64,000 nt of DNA from Silene latifolia (GCF_048544455.1 NC_133538.1:147356922-147420921); one strand, 5' to 3'; shown: positions 33,212 through 43,970, counted from the first letter of the stretch. Program-made: numbers and translations. Notes: generated from the sequence alone by a model not told the origin.

Positions 33212-34168
33212 GCAAGTAGCCAAGGCGGCTGGCTAGAAGCAGAAAAATATGGGTTTTGAATGTCTTTGAATCTATTTCTTGGCTTTCTTCCCTAATTAGC
33301 TCTTCTACTCTTTAGAAATTTCTTCATTTATTGTTCTTGATTTTTACCTTCCCTAAGATTTGACTCTTCTTGCTCTTCATTTTAGCCTAGGAGAGCTTTC
33401 TTGAGTCATGTATCTTGAGAATAAAGGTGAAATCAAGAATGTAAATTGAATTTCTTTTAAGTCTTGTTTTAGCTAAACACTAGTATTATTGAAAGATTGC
33501 GAAGATATACAATCATATATCTTCTTTTCTTAAGATTTGTCAAAGGATCCGAAATTTATTTCCGTTCTTTGAACTTTTGCATTTTCTTGTATTCCCTTTT
33601 CTTTGAAACTTTATGTCTTACCGGTTTTGTAGGATTGGAAATTTCAAATCTTGTTTATTCTTTATGTCTACTGATTATACTTGGTATAAGCAATTTATGG
33701 TATCAAGATCTAGCTCTAAGTGTATGTTTGATTTGTTCTGTCCTTGCAATTTGATGAGGCAGCACGCAGGCAGCATACATTAGCAAGTAGGAGTAATAAT
33801 TTGGGATCCGGTTTCGATTTCGTTTCGTTTTGGTTTTTCTGGCGATTCGTTAACGAATCTTTTGAACCGGTTTGGTTAACCGAATCGATTTTGAACTTCC
33901 TTACCCTAGATCTCTTTATTTCCGGTTAGTCTGATCGTTTTTAAGACGAAGTTATTTATGTTATTTTTTTCTTTTTTTCTGTTTTGGGCTTTTGTGTGAC
34001 ATTCTTGTTTAACGAGAGTTCTTTTCAGTGCCCTTTCTTTTATGCTTGCTACCTGGTATTTGGAAAATCTTTGATTTTCTTTTACCGTTCTCATCCGAAA
34101 GGATGGTATAGGTTGATTTTCAATCAACCTAGTTTTCTTACCTTATCAAAAAAAAAAAAAAAATATAT
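33212..34168 (+). mobile_element. Poly(A) retroposon of unknown source
   Basis: A perfect 17-bp direct repeat (ATATATGAAGTGTGCAT, at 33195-33211 and 34169-34185) flanks about 950 bp ending in a run of some 15 A plus (TA)n. This is a target-primed reverse transcription product. The body has only short frames (up to 85 codons), with no LINE domain and no Pol III boxes recognised. It could be a 5'-truncated LINE 3' UTR or a processed copy of a host transcript. Confidence 0.75.
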
Positions 34169-34185
34169 ATATATGAAGTGTGCAT

Positions 34186-34842
34186 AGGCAAGGCCATGAT
34201 TTCCATTTCGGTGTAGCAAAATATAAACTTAAGGTAAAATGTACAGATAATTAGTATGAAAGCAGTAAATATTAGTGTAGCAAATCACGAAATTCTCACC
34301 GAATTTTTCGCCTTTGGTGTAACGGCGGCTACACGAAAGCCTATAGTGGCCTCGCCCCTCGAAGTGTGTATGCATATTTGGTTTTCAAAAACAGCAAGAG
34401 TACCAACATTTCTAAAAAAATGATGTTCAATTTTCTCAATTATGGGGAGTATATTAATTGCACGACAATATAGACATTGGACCTAAATAATGATTAATCA
34501 ACGTTTTACACAAAAAAAAATCTAATAAAAGTGGTAATATAGTGCTTATTAATGTTTCGAAAGTAAATTTTTTCTATTAAAAATTCCGTAAATTTACATG
34601 TGGATTTATATCTAACCATTAATATCGAGATATATTGAATATGAGTTCTTTTTGTCGTGTTAATGAATTATGGAATATACAAGATTAACTTTTTTTTTTT
34701 TAAAAAAGATATATTTATTTACACTAGAGTCCACAACCTTTTTTAAACTTTGTAAGAACTAATAAAATCTTTTTGTTACTTTTTATTTGGATTAACCATT
34801 ATTTAAGTCTTATATTCACGGTGTCTTTGACTATTATTGATA
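34186..34842 (+). other. Unassigned AT-rich DNA
   Basis: No gene or repeat boundary recognised. Confidence 0.4.
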
Positions 34843-34931
34843 TTCTCTCGGTCTTATTCATTTGTTTACCTTGAATTAAAATGTCCTCACAACGAATAAA
34901 AAAGGTAAATAAATGGATGAGACGGAGGGAG
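34843..34931 (+). mobile_element. Short Stowaway-like MITE
   Basis: 89 bp, with arms GTCTTATTCATTTGTTTACC and GGTAAATAAATGGATGAGAC, outer end GGAGGGAG, TA flanks. Confidence 0.65.
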
Positions 34932-35430
34932 TATATGATATGCCATTTACTATTATAGTATTATGTAAAAGATAAAAGAAGAAAAATGGTTAAAAGAAGG
35001 GAGTTGATGAGGATTGAGGAAGAAGGAAGAGTGATAAGTTTCCTTATAACGACCAGCATTTCATACAGAGAGAAGACATAAGAGATACTTGAGGTTTCAC
35101 ATTTTTCACACAATCACAATCTCACAGGGACTGTATTCCCAAAGCTTTGTGTAGTATATATCTAATAAATTTCTCATTTTGCTACTTCATTATATGAACA
35201 GCTTAATTATGCGTCTAGTATTGGAGACTTTGGAGTAGAATATTGACGGAGGGTTGACAGAGTTAGATTATAGATCCTTACCTGGAAAATTTGATAGTTT
35301 AAGTCCTTATCTGAAAAAAAAAAAAATGAAAGTTCAGGTCCTTCTCTTAACCTTAACTCCTTTTTCATCCGTGTATAATTGAGGTTGATTTTAACAAAAT
35401 AGGATGTACTGTCCGGCCATATTTCTTTTA
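34932..35430 (+). other. Unassigned DNA
   Basis: No domain-bearing frame and no repeat boundary recognised. Confidence 0.4.
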
Positions 35431-35460
35431 CTAGTTTTTTGGGCCCAGCGATGCTCGGGC
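35431..35460 (-). mobile_element. Helitron 3' terminus, minus strand
   Basis: Read on the minus strand: hairpin GCCCGAGC-ATC-GCTGGGC (35442-35460), six A, then CTAG followed by T. Hairpin about 7 bp before CTRR with a following T fits a Helitron 3' end. The matching 5' end on the right was not located. Confidence 0.5.
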
Positions 35461-35509
35461 TGCATCGTCAAATTTTTCGGGAATAACGGTCACTGCAGAA
35501 AGATTGATA

Positions 35510-35715
35510 CTCCCTCCTATTCACTAACATCTTCCACATTTTCTTAATGGTAAATCACAATGATCTTTCGCTTTAGTTATTTGTCTATCAATTTGTGGTA
35601 AATATTACATGTAACCCCACTTTCTCTCTCTTACTTTCATTTTCCTCCCCATACTATCATTCCACTAAATATTTGTCTAAAAGTAATGTAGAAGAAGATA
35701 GAGAATAGGAGGAAG
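35510..35715 (+). mobile_element. Stowaway-like MITE
   Basis: 206 bp between TA dinucleotides; ends CTCCCTCCTATTCACTAACA and its imperfect inverted form ending GAATAGGAGGAAG. Confidence 0.65.
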
Positions 35716-36551
35716 TAATATATACATATACTCCCTATATTAAAAAGGTGTCACATGTAAAACACACCTATTTCTACAGGTTCTTAGATAAGTTTTTGTG
35801 CGGACAAAAGGAGGTTTTGTGTAGGCAAAAGCATTCCGATAGAATCGGTATTAGACGCTTGAACTATGCAGCCCCTATATGATATTCAACCAAAAACTTG
35901 TGCGCCGGCGCAATCTAGGCGCTGAGATGACGGTAAACCAAAAACGTGTGCTCCTGCGTTCCCAAGGAAGATGTTTAACCAAAAAAGTTGTGCCATGTCG
36001 GATGCTTTTCGAAAGGCAGACTTTGCTGATGGTTATATACACCACTATATACAACTGGTTCTTCGGTGTGCAAAAAGAAAGCTACTCGTGGAGATAGTTA
36101 TTATGTGTCTTGATCGCCATGTGTTGGCGACTTTTCAATCACCTTTGACGCGATATATTGATCATTGTGTTTCTGGGAGAGCCTGCAAAGGAAGTTCCTT
36201 CTAAATATCTCCTATTTTCAGCAGCTTAATGCACCTGTTAGAACCTAAGTACAATTTCAGTCGTTAGCTTTGTCAAAATACTATTAGTAATCTAAAAGAT
36301 GAAAATAAACCCCGAGCAAATCTAAACGATTGCGCTTGTAATATTTATGAGTTAAGGTGGTTTCAGTTGTTTTCTCATGCAGTAAGAATATCTTTGTTTT
36401 TTTCCATAATTCCATTTTTCTCATTCGGATAAATCTGTATATCATTTTCTATTTTTCTCATTTCTTCCGAGTAACAGTAATACCATTACCAACAACTAAC
36501 ACAAGTCAAAGTGTAAGCTAAAACATAATAGCAAGATAAATATGCTTGGAA
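35716..36551 (+). other. Unassigned; GC-richer patch with repeated phrase
   Basis: At 35885-36000 the phrase AACCAAAAA plus a GTGTG/TTGTG-type continuation occurs three times at about 45-bp steps. Frames of 72 and 77 codons (35879-36097, 35971-36204) overlap with no family recognised. The rest is AT-rich. Confidence 0.35.
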
Positions 36552-36690
36552 TACAGTAACTAACGATATTCATTCAGATATATAATAGCAAGATAGATAT
36601 GCATGGAGTACTTTGCTAAATACAGTAACTAATGATATTCATTCAGATATATAATAGCAAGATAGATATGGTTGGAGTACTTTGCTAAGT
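36552..36690 (+). repeat. 69-bp tandem duplication
   Basis: The unit TACAGTAACTAACGATATTC... ending ACTTTGCTAA is at 36552-36620 and 36621-36688, with a partial third copy just upstream (AATAGCAAGATA near 36527-36540). Copia-3 inserted at the right edge. Confidence 0.8.
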
Positions 36691-36696
36691 AATACG

Positions 36697-37189
36697 TATT
36701 AGTAAATATTATTAGAAGATTGTATATATCTTTATATTTACCATGTATTTCCTTAGTTAGGATACTAACTTAATTTGAGAGATTCTCTCCATGTAATTAG
36801 GTAACCTCTTGTACATTATACTCCCTCCAATTCGCTATAATGTTCCCTATTTCCCAAAACGGATTATTCAAGTAATGTTCCCCTTTCCTTTTTTGGTAAC
36901 TTTTTCTCTAATTTTATTCATTTCTCTCTCCTATAATCAAACCCCACACAACTCTTTTACTCCTATTTTATTACTTTTCTTAATATTTTGGCCCCACAAC
37001 TCCTTATTTAACTCCTATTAATTCATCTCTCTCTCCTAACACCAACCCCACATTTGTCCTTTATTATTTTATAATCATCTTTCTTAAGTATTGTGCCATA
37101 TTGATATGGGAACATTATGATGAATTGGAGGGAGTACCTATTTAACCATCAATGATATGAAACCCTAATCAAGGATTCATACACTTTCA
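36697..37189 (+). repeat. Copia-3 5' LTR (with MITE)
   Basis: 493 bp; starts TATTAGTAAAT, ends ACACTTTCA. Interrupted by a MITE at 36821-37134 in its central part. Confidence 0.92.
36821..37134 (+). mobile_element. Stowaway-like MITE inside Copia-3 5' LTR
   Basis: 314 bp flanked by TA (36819-36820, 37135-37136). Ends CTCCCTCCAATTC and inverted GAATTGGAGGGAG, with inner arms AATGTTCCC/GGGAACATT. The 3' LTR has the uninterrupted TTATACCTATT, giving the exact empty site. Confidence 0.93.
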
Positions 37190-37205
37190 TGGTATCAGTA
37201 ACCAG
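37190..37205 (+). other. Copia-3 primer binding site
   Basis: TGGTATCAGTAACCAG directly after the LTR; the first nine bases match the initiator tRNA-Met site. Confidence 0.8.
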
Positions 37206-37280
37206 GTCTCCTCCTTTGTGATTTTCGCCCACGGCCACACAAAGCGACGCCTCTCAAATCCGGACTAGCCTCACGCCAAA

Positions 37281-38340
37281 ATGCCCGGAGAAGAGAAATC
37301 TGAAAACCAAAAGTCCTCCCTTCACCCCGTCTACACGGTTACCAACATCCAAAATAAGGTCCGTGTCCTTGACGGTGTTAAAGTCTCCTACTCGTTGTGG
37401 GTAAACCTCTTCACCCTTCATGCTCGTGGTTACAAGGTTCTGCATCACATTGACGGTACCGCTCCTCCGGTAAACTCGGACCCGTTGTATGACTCTTGGA
37501 CGGAAGTTGACGCCATTGTTCTACAATGGATTTATGGCACACTGTCAGACGATCTTCTTCCTCGTGTTCTCAAGCGTGACTCCACCGCTCGTGAAGCATG
37601 GACTCGAGTCGAGAATATCTTTCTCAACAACAAGGGCGCCCGCGCTGCTAGCCTCGAACATGAATTCGTCAATATCAAACTCGGTAAATTCCCTAATTTC
37701 GATTCTTATTGTTAACGACTTAAGGATTTATCTGTAGCTATGTCCGATGTCGGTTGCGCCGTCACGGATCAACGATTGGTCTTGCAATTGGTACGTGGTC
37801 TCCCCAAGGATTATGATACTGTTGCAGCATATATAAACCAATCGCTGCCCAATTTCGAAACCGCAAGGAGTATGATCGAGCTTGAAAACCATCGCCAGGA
37901 CAGCCGTGAAGAACCCGCGGCCCTGGTTGTTCCCAATTCCCCCCCTGCCGACTCTCGCACCTGGGAAGATGCACCCAAGTCCGGCCAGAACCGCAATACC
38001 CGCAACCACAATGGTAAACACGGTCACAAATCTGGTGGTCAAAAGGGTGGGGGAAATCGCAATTCGACATCCCAGGCCTCGTTTTCTGCCTCGCCTCAGA
38101 TGTGGGGCCCCATGCCGAGGTGGCCACCTTCGTGGACTCCCCCACCGTGTCCCTACCCCACCTATCCCGGGTGGACGCCACAGTGGGCTATGCCACAAGC
38201 CCCTGTTTTTCGCCCTCCATCTCGCAACACTGCAAACAGAAATGGCAGTGCTCCTAGCTATGGTCAGGCGCATGTTGCAGCTACTGATGATGGTGCTCAA
38301 ATGACGGATATGGGACAAGCTTTCAACGCCTTAACCATGC
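37281..38340 (+). pseudogene. Copia-3 gag with one nonsense codon
   Basis: ATG at 37281 (MPGEEKSENQ). The capsid region (VKVSYSLWVNLFTLHARGYKV ... LYDSWTEVDAIVLQWIYGTLSDDLL ... LEHEFVNIKLGKFPNFDSYC) stops at a TAA at 37713, but the same frame continues past it (RLKDLSVAM...) through the rest of gag-pol. A single substitution of a Gln codon would give this stop. Downstream are a basic/Gly stretch (about 38000-38080) and a Trp/Pro-rich block (about 38105-38190). No zinc knuckle is present. Everything except the one stop looks intact. Confidence 0.88.
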
Positions 38341-39560
38341 AGCCCAACAGTCCGTTTTATATGGACACCGACGCATCATCTCACCTCAGCGCGGACGCAG
38401 GTATGATACATTCCCCTCTTAATTTTAGCACGATTAAATCTATTTACGTCGGGAATGGTGCTAGTATTCCAGTACACGGTTCCGGACAGACCACCATTGA
38501 CACACCTAACCGGTCCCTTCGCCTTACCAATGTCTTATACACTCCCCAAATTGTTAAAAATCTTATATCCGTAAGACAATTTACCAAAGACAATAACGTA
38601 TCCGTTGAATTTGATCCTCGTGGTTTTTCTGTAAAGGATTTAGCGAATGGGAATCTGATTCTGAGGAGCAATAGTGACGGTGATCTTTACCCCGTGTCCG
38701 CCGTGTCCACTGCGTCCCATCACCCCACGTCCAGCCACACTCTGCTTGCTTTTTCACCCGATGTCTGGCATACTCGCCTAGGCCATCCGGGTTCGTCTAT
38801 TTTAAATTTGCTTCAATCTCGTTCTCATATTGATTGTACTCGAAAAACAAATTCTTCCTTATGTCATTCATGTCAAATAAGCAAACATAAGCGTTTACCT
38901 TTTTATGATTCTTTGTCCAACACTCTTGCGCCTTTTGATATTATTCACAGTGATTTATGGACATCCCCGATTAAAAGCAAAGCAGGCTATAAATATTATC
39001 TAATCTTAATCGATAATTTCACACAGTTTGTTTGGGTATATCCGTTAAAATTCAAATCCGAGACGTTCTCCAAATTCATCAATTTTCGGAATTATGTAAA
39101 GACCCAATTCAATTGTCAAATTAAAACTTTCCAATGTGACTTAGGCCGAGAATTTGATAATAATGACTTTAAGAAATTCGGTGACCAACATGGCCTAGTT
39201 TTCCGTTTTTCATGCCCCCAAACGTCATCCCAAAATGGCAAGGCCGAGCGTATGATCCGACGTATTAATGAAATTGTCTTAGCCTTGCTCCATCACGCAT
39301 CTATTCCTCTTATTTATTGGGTCGATGCTCTACATACTGCTGTCCACTTACACAATATTTTACCAACCAAAATCCTCCATTTCCGCTCACCTACTTCCGC
39401 CCTTTTTCACAAACATCCCTCATATTCCCATCTTCGCGTCTTTGGTTGCGTATGTTACCCGAATCTCACAGCCAAGTCACCCCACAAACTCGCCACACGC
39501 TCCACAAAGTGTGTCTTCCTCGGATATCCTCAAGAATTCCGGGGTTACAAATTCCTTGAC
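38341..39560 (+). pseudogene. Copia-3 protease and integrase
   Basis: Same frame as gag. The protease active-site loop reads MDTDASSHLS (Asp codon at 38364) where the family has Asp-Thr-Gly, so the essential Gly is replaced by Asp. Integrase: WHTRLGHPGSS ... CHSCQISKHKR zinc region (from about 38765), catalytic residues in HSDLW, QCDLGREF (family usually has Asn after the Asp) and NGKAERMIR, then the GYPQEFRGYKFLD segment. Protease activity is doubtful; the integrase triad is present. Confidence 0.88.
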
Positions 39561-41000
39561 CTATCTACTGGTAAGCTAATTATTTCCCGTCATGTTACTT
39601 TCGATGAGTCGGTTTTTCCATTCGCTACATCACCGTCACCAAACCCGGATCACACCCGTGACCAAACCAATGGCCAGCTCACCCCGACCCTTATCGAAGC
39701 CTTCCTACAACCCTTTACCCACCATCCACCCGAACAACCTGAGTCACCACGAACTCCAACCCCTGCCCCTCTACCTGACACACCTCCTCACTCCCCACCC
39801 ACTGTCAACGACCCTCCCTCCACCCCAGCTACATCCACCTTAACCCCACCCCCCACCATCCCACCCACACCAACTACTACCCCTGCCTCTAATCCCACCC
39901 CCACTAACCCGCATACCCCTACCCCGCATACCCCTGCAAACTCCCATGCTTCTAACTACAACCACCACTCCCCTGACCCACCTCCTGCCACCCATCGTGA
40001 TCACCGTATGACGACCCGAGCAATGAACGGGATCTTCAAACCTCGTGCCCTCGCTGCCACCTCTACCCAAACCCTATCCCCACTGCCCAAAAACCCGCGG
40101 GATGCCCTCCGGGACCCTCACTGGAATACCGCCATGAATGACGAATATTGTGCTCTTATTAATAACCAAACATGGGAACTCGTGCCTCGTCCATCTCATG
40201 CTCCCGTCATTCGTTGTATGTGGCTCTATCGTCACAAGTTTAAATCCGATGGCACCCTTCAACGCTACAAAGCCCGACTGGCAGTTAATGGTAAATGTCA
40301 ACAAGTAGGCATCGATTGTAATGAAACATTTAGCCCGGTAGTTAAGCCAACGACTATTCGAACTGTCCTCAGTCTTGCTGTCTCACGATCTTGGCCTATA
40401 CACCAGTTAGATGTTAAGAATGCCTTCCTTCATGGGGATCTTGCCGAAACGGTTTATATGCATCAACCCCCTGGTTTTGTGAACCCGACTACACCGAATT
40501 ATGTTTGTCGCCTCCGCAAGTCTCTTTACGGTCTTAAGCAAGCTCCCCGAGCTTGGTATCAGCGTTTTGCGACTTTTATTGTCTCAAAAGGGTTCACCAG
40601 TAGCATATGCGACCCCTCATTGTTCATCTATAAAAACGGCTCACATACGGCCTACATGCTACTATATGTTGACGATATTGTTTTGACAGCCTCTAGCACT
40701 TCCTTGCTCCGTCGAATTATTTCTGATTTGTCACAGGAATTTGCTATGAGTGACCTCGGTAAGCTTCATCATTTCCTTGGGATTCAAGTGACACGATCCT
40801 CTAACGGTTTGTTTCTATCTCAAAGTCAATATGCCCGTGAACTTCTTGATCGTGCATCGATGGCATCGTGCAATCCCGTAACGACCCCTGTTGAAGCTGG
40901 GTCAAAGTTAAGCTCCACGGCTGGCCCCTTAATTGCCGATTCTACTCTATATCGGAGCCTCGCTGGAGCCCTACAGTACCTCACAATTACTCGACCTGAC
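39561..41000 (+). pseudogene. Copia-3 linker and reverse transcriptase
   Basis: A Pro/Thr-rich linker (about 39640-40000) joins integrase to RT. RT motifs: LYRHKFKSDGTLQRYKARL, VKNAFLHGDLAETVYM, YGLKQAPRAWYQR, YVDD with the first Asp at 40671, and SQSQYARELLDR. The domain is full length and open. The linker's low-complexity coding explains the C-rich composition of this part. Confidence 0.9.
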
Positions 41001-41635
41001 ATCACCTATGCGGTTCAACAGGTTTGTCTCTTTATGCACTCCCCGCGTGAGCCCCATTTTCAATTCTTAAAACGCATATTGCGTTATATTAAAGGGACTC
41101 TCGAACTCGGCATTACATTTACCAAATCAGCCGCCACTTCCTTGACTGCTTACTCTGATGCTGATTGGGGTGGGTGTCCCGACTCACGCCGTTCTACTTC
41201 CGGGTACTGTGTTTTCCTTGGGGATAACTTGGTGTCTTGGTCTTCCAAGCGTCAGGCTACTGTTTCTAAGTCTAGTGCGGAGCGAGAATATAGGGGGTGT
41301 TGCGAATGCGGTTGCCGAAACAAGTCAAGCTACGTAATTTCTTGTTTGAACTTCATGTTCCTATTTCCTCAGCTAGTATTGTTTATTGTGATAATGTATC
41401 CGCTGTCTATCTGTCTGGCAACCCGGTTCAACATCAGCGAACTAAGCATATCGAGATTGACATTCACTTTGTTCGCGATCAAGTCCGACTTGGGAAAGTT
41501 AAGGTACTCCACGTCCCAGCTGAGTACCAATATGCGGACATTTTCACCAAAGGTCTTCCCAAGCCGCTTTTCACGCGCTTTAGGTCCAGCCTAAGCGTCC
41601 GTTGTCCTCCCGCTTCGACTGCGGGGGTGTATTAG
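41001..41635 (+). pseudogene. Copia-3 RNase H, frameshifted
   Basis: The first half is in the main frame: AYSDADWGGCPDSRRSTSGYCVFLG and SKSSAEREYRG (family usually AEAEY). One extra base in a G5 run at about 41292-41296 and another near 41320 shift the remainder into the frame 41297-41635 (IVYCDNVSAVYLSGNPVQHQRTKHIEID, DIFTKGLP). Two one-base insertions therefore separate the halves. Confidence 0.87.
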
Positions 41636-41806
41636 TAAATATTATTAGAAGATTGTATATATCTTTATATTTACCATGTATTTCCTTAGTTAGGATACTA
41701 ACTTAATTTGAGAGATTCTCTCCATGTAATTAGGTAACCTCTTGTACATTATACCTATTTAACCATCAATGATATGAAACCCTAATCAAGGATTCATACA
41801 CTTTCA
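41630..41806 (+). repeat. Copia-3 3' LTR
   Basis: 177 bp, unusually short, no TA-box strong enough to call. Identical to the 5' LTR without its MITE. Confidence 0.93.
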
Positions 41807-41811
41807 ATACG

Positions 41812-42489
41812 GAGTAATATTCATTTTCCATTATGCATATTAGAACACCACCACATATATATACTAATAACCTGTTCAGACAAAGCAAAGCTAAAACCTG
41901 TGATTCGCTTTCAACAAATGCAATTCAGTTTCAGTGGACGAAAGGCTTAGGTGAACGGTACGCCACCAATCTATGGCCGTGCAGAGGTGCAATGAAGATT
42001 CAAGTGAACTAAATTAAAATAATTCCTTGATATCAGAGTGTAGTCAATTTAATTTAACTGGCATAATGTGAAATAACTTCCAAAACAACAATTTTACCCA
42101 AGACTGACAGTACTGTATAAAATTAGTTAGAGGGCATTCAAAAGGAAATAAAAACCCCTAACAAATTAGGAAACAACAATTCATAACAAATAAATTACAA
42201 GACTGACAGTATAACAACAGAGCACACAACATCAGTTGAACATATTTGTAACCATAAACGTCGTTATAAAGGGGAGGAGAATTTTAGCTTTTCCGAAAAT
42301 ATCGAAAGTTAATGAACTCATTCCTTAAAGAGATAATTTGCAAACATGTACTGAACAATGAATCTAACTCCGGCAAGCGATGATAAGTATTCATCTTATA
42401 AATCATATTGGAACATTCATTAGCGTACAACCACAATTGAGATATCTTCCCTCAAAAAAAACAATTGAGATATCATATTATCATGTATC
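41812..42489 (+). other. Unassigned DNA
   Basis: No domain or repeat boundary seen. The region 41880-42010 is slightly GC-richer. Confidence 0.35.
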
Positions 42490-42696
42490 GAATGTTTGTC
42501 ATTGCATGGTATTAATTTGAGATATCGAGAACACATCGTCAGCCTCGTTGTACATGTTACAAACAACACGATTAACATGTTCTTTAAGACCCCGGATATC
42601 AACACTAAGACGGAAGTCATATAGCCTAAACACTTGCCGTCTTGCCCTGTTGCTTTCATCGAACACTTGGTGTGCTATGTATTCCGTGCTATTCTA
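42490..42696 (-). other. Exon-like segment, minus strand, unknown protein
   Basis: On the minus strand, after a pyrimidine-containing stretch and TTAG (about 42697-42700), about 60 codons are open and read like ordinary protein (HQVFDESNRARRQVFR, then SVDIRGLKEHVNRVV), ending in a stop near 42496. It has no Met start, so it would be an internal or last exon, or a remnant. A 79-codon ATG frame overlaps it in another phase and looks less natural. No family recognised. Confidence 0.35.
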
Positions 42697-43006
42697 AGCT
42701 AACAAACAACTGCGAAAATTGTTGTCTATAATTGAAATTGTTAAGCTCCACGCTAAATTATTTGAAACTAATCTCTCAAATTAGCTAACTATATATGAAA
42801 GCAGCATTATTAATTAGAAGATATAGTAAACTAAAACACATTTGTTAAACCCAAAGCACATGACAGGGCTGTCGTATACCTATCAAAAATAACTAACTAA
42901 ACTAACTATATAGCTAGGGAATTCAGGTCGATCTTCTCAGGAGGCAAGATATTGTAAGAGTCCGTCTATTTGATGTTTATTCTGCAATTCTGAGGCTTAC
43001 TACCAA

Positions 43007-43198
43007 AGTTGGCTGGTGTGAGTGGTAAGGGCTCTCATCTCTTAAACAAGTGGTCAGGGGTTCGATTCATGACTCTTGCGAATGGAAAAAACCAAACTTG
43101 ATAAGGGTCAACCCATTAAATTGCCTTCAGTACCCGAAGGAGATTGCCCCAGCTGTCGGTAGGGGATACTCCTGGTCAACACCAAAAAAAAAAAAAAA
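43007..43198 (+). mobile_element. tRNA-derived SINE in Athila-2 LTR
   Basis: Box A-like TGGCTGGTGTGAGTGG (about 43010-43025), box B GGTTCGATTCA (43059-43069), then about 115 bp and a 15-A tail at 43184-43198. It is absent from the other LTR at the matching place (about 63110), so it arrived after the element. It is a different SINE family from 6236-6440 (different body, same promoter type). Confidence 0.85.
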
Positions 43199-43970
43199 CT
43201 AAAAGATTTAAAGGAAGAGAAGCAAGGAAAGCGCAATAAAGACAGAAAATGAGAATAAACTATCAATAGAGAGGGGACATGTCAGGATTTCGGTTCACTA
43301 CAGTAGTCCAGTGACTCAACTGTAAACAACTTGGATAAATTACTGCGAGACGGATATGGAAAGGTTCTTCCGGTCCACTTTCTACCATAGATTCCCACTA
43401 ACTTAACTTCCGTCCTCGTCAGGGTAGTCTACTGTTCATATAGGCCTATTTAGTCCAATCTTCCGATCCAGGATTAAATTTAACTAGATTAAAAGGGTGA
43501 CTCAGAAGCGTGCACTCAACTAAGTCGGTAAATACAGTTATATTGCTATGGGGACAAAGTCTCACAATTAATTCATCTAAACTATTTACTATATCGTCAC
43601 ATTTCTACCGTAGATCCCCTAATCCTAACATGAAACAGATTTAACTACTCATGCTATTAATATTATCAAAACTAATAACAATGAAATAACTAACATTAAA
43701 CATAATGAAATAATAATAAAATTGCATAAAAGAATTAGGGCAGAAATTAAAGAGAATAAAACAAGTAATTAAAGTAAACAAAATGAAGAATTAAGATTAA
43801 AAGAGAGTAAGGGATTACAATCGTAAGAATCCGGCGTAAAGAACAACTAAATCCGAGCGAGAAAATCCGAAAGCAAAAGTTACAGTGAAGGAGAGAAAGC
43901 AACGTAGTGTTTACAGTGAAAGATGAATGATGAGATAAAAAATTAATGCCAATGACCTAGTTATTATGCG

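Larger units (their letters stand above)
36697..41806 (+). mobile_element. Copia-3: very young Ty1/copia element
   Basis: 5110 bp, with target duplication ATACG (36692-36696, 41807-41811). The 3' LTR is 177 bp. The 5' LTR is 493 bp, which equals 177 plus a 314-bp MITE and its 2-bp TA duplication, and the LTR parts read as identical. tRNA-Met primer site directly after the 5' LTR, polypurine tract GCGGGGGTG before the 3' LTR. One long frame covers gag-pol, with a stop in gag and frame changes in RNase H. Termini are TATTAG...TTTCA. The PCPYPT-type gag without a zinc knuckle resembles the Ale/Retrofit lineage (inference). Confidence 0.94.

Noticed and set aside
37728-38318. 196-codon minus-strand frame across Copia-3 gag
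   Set aside because: Antisense shadow of the GC-rich gag coding region; no domain.
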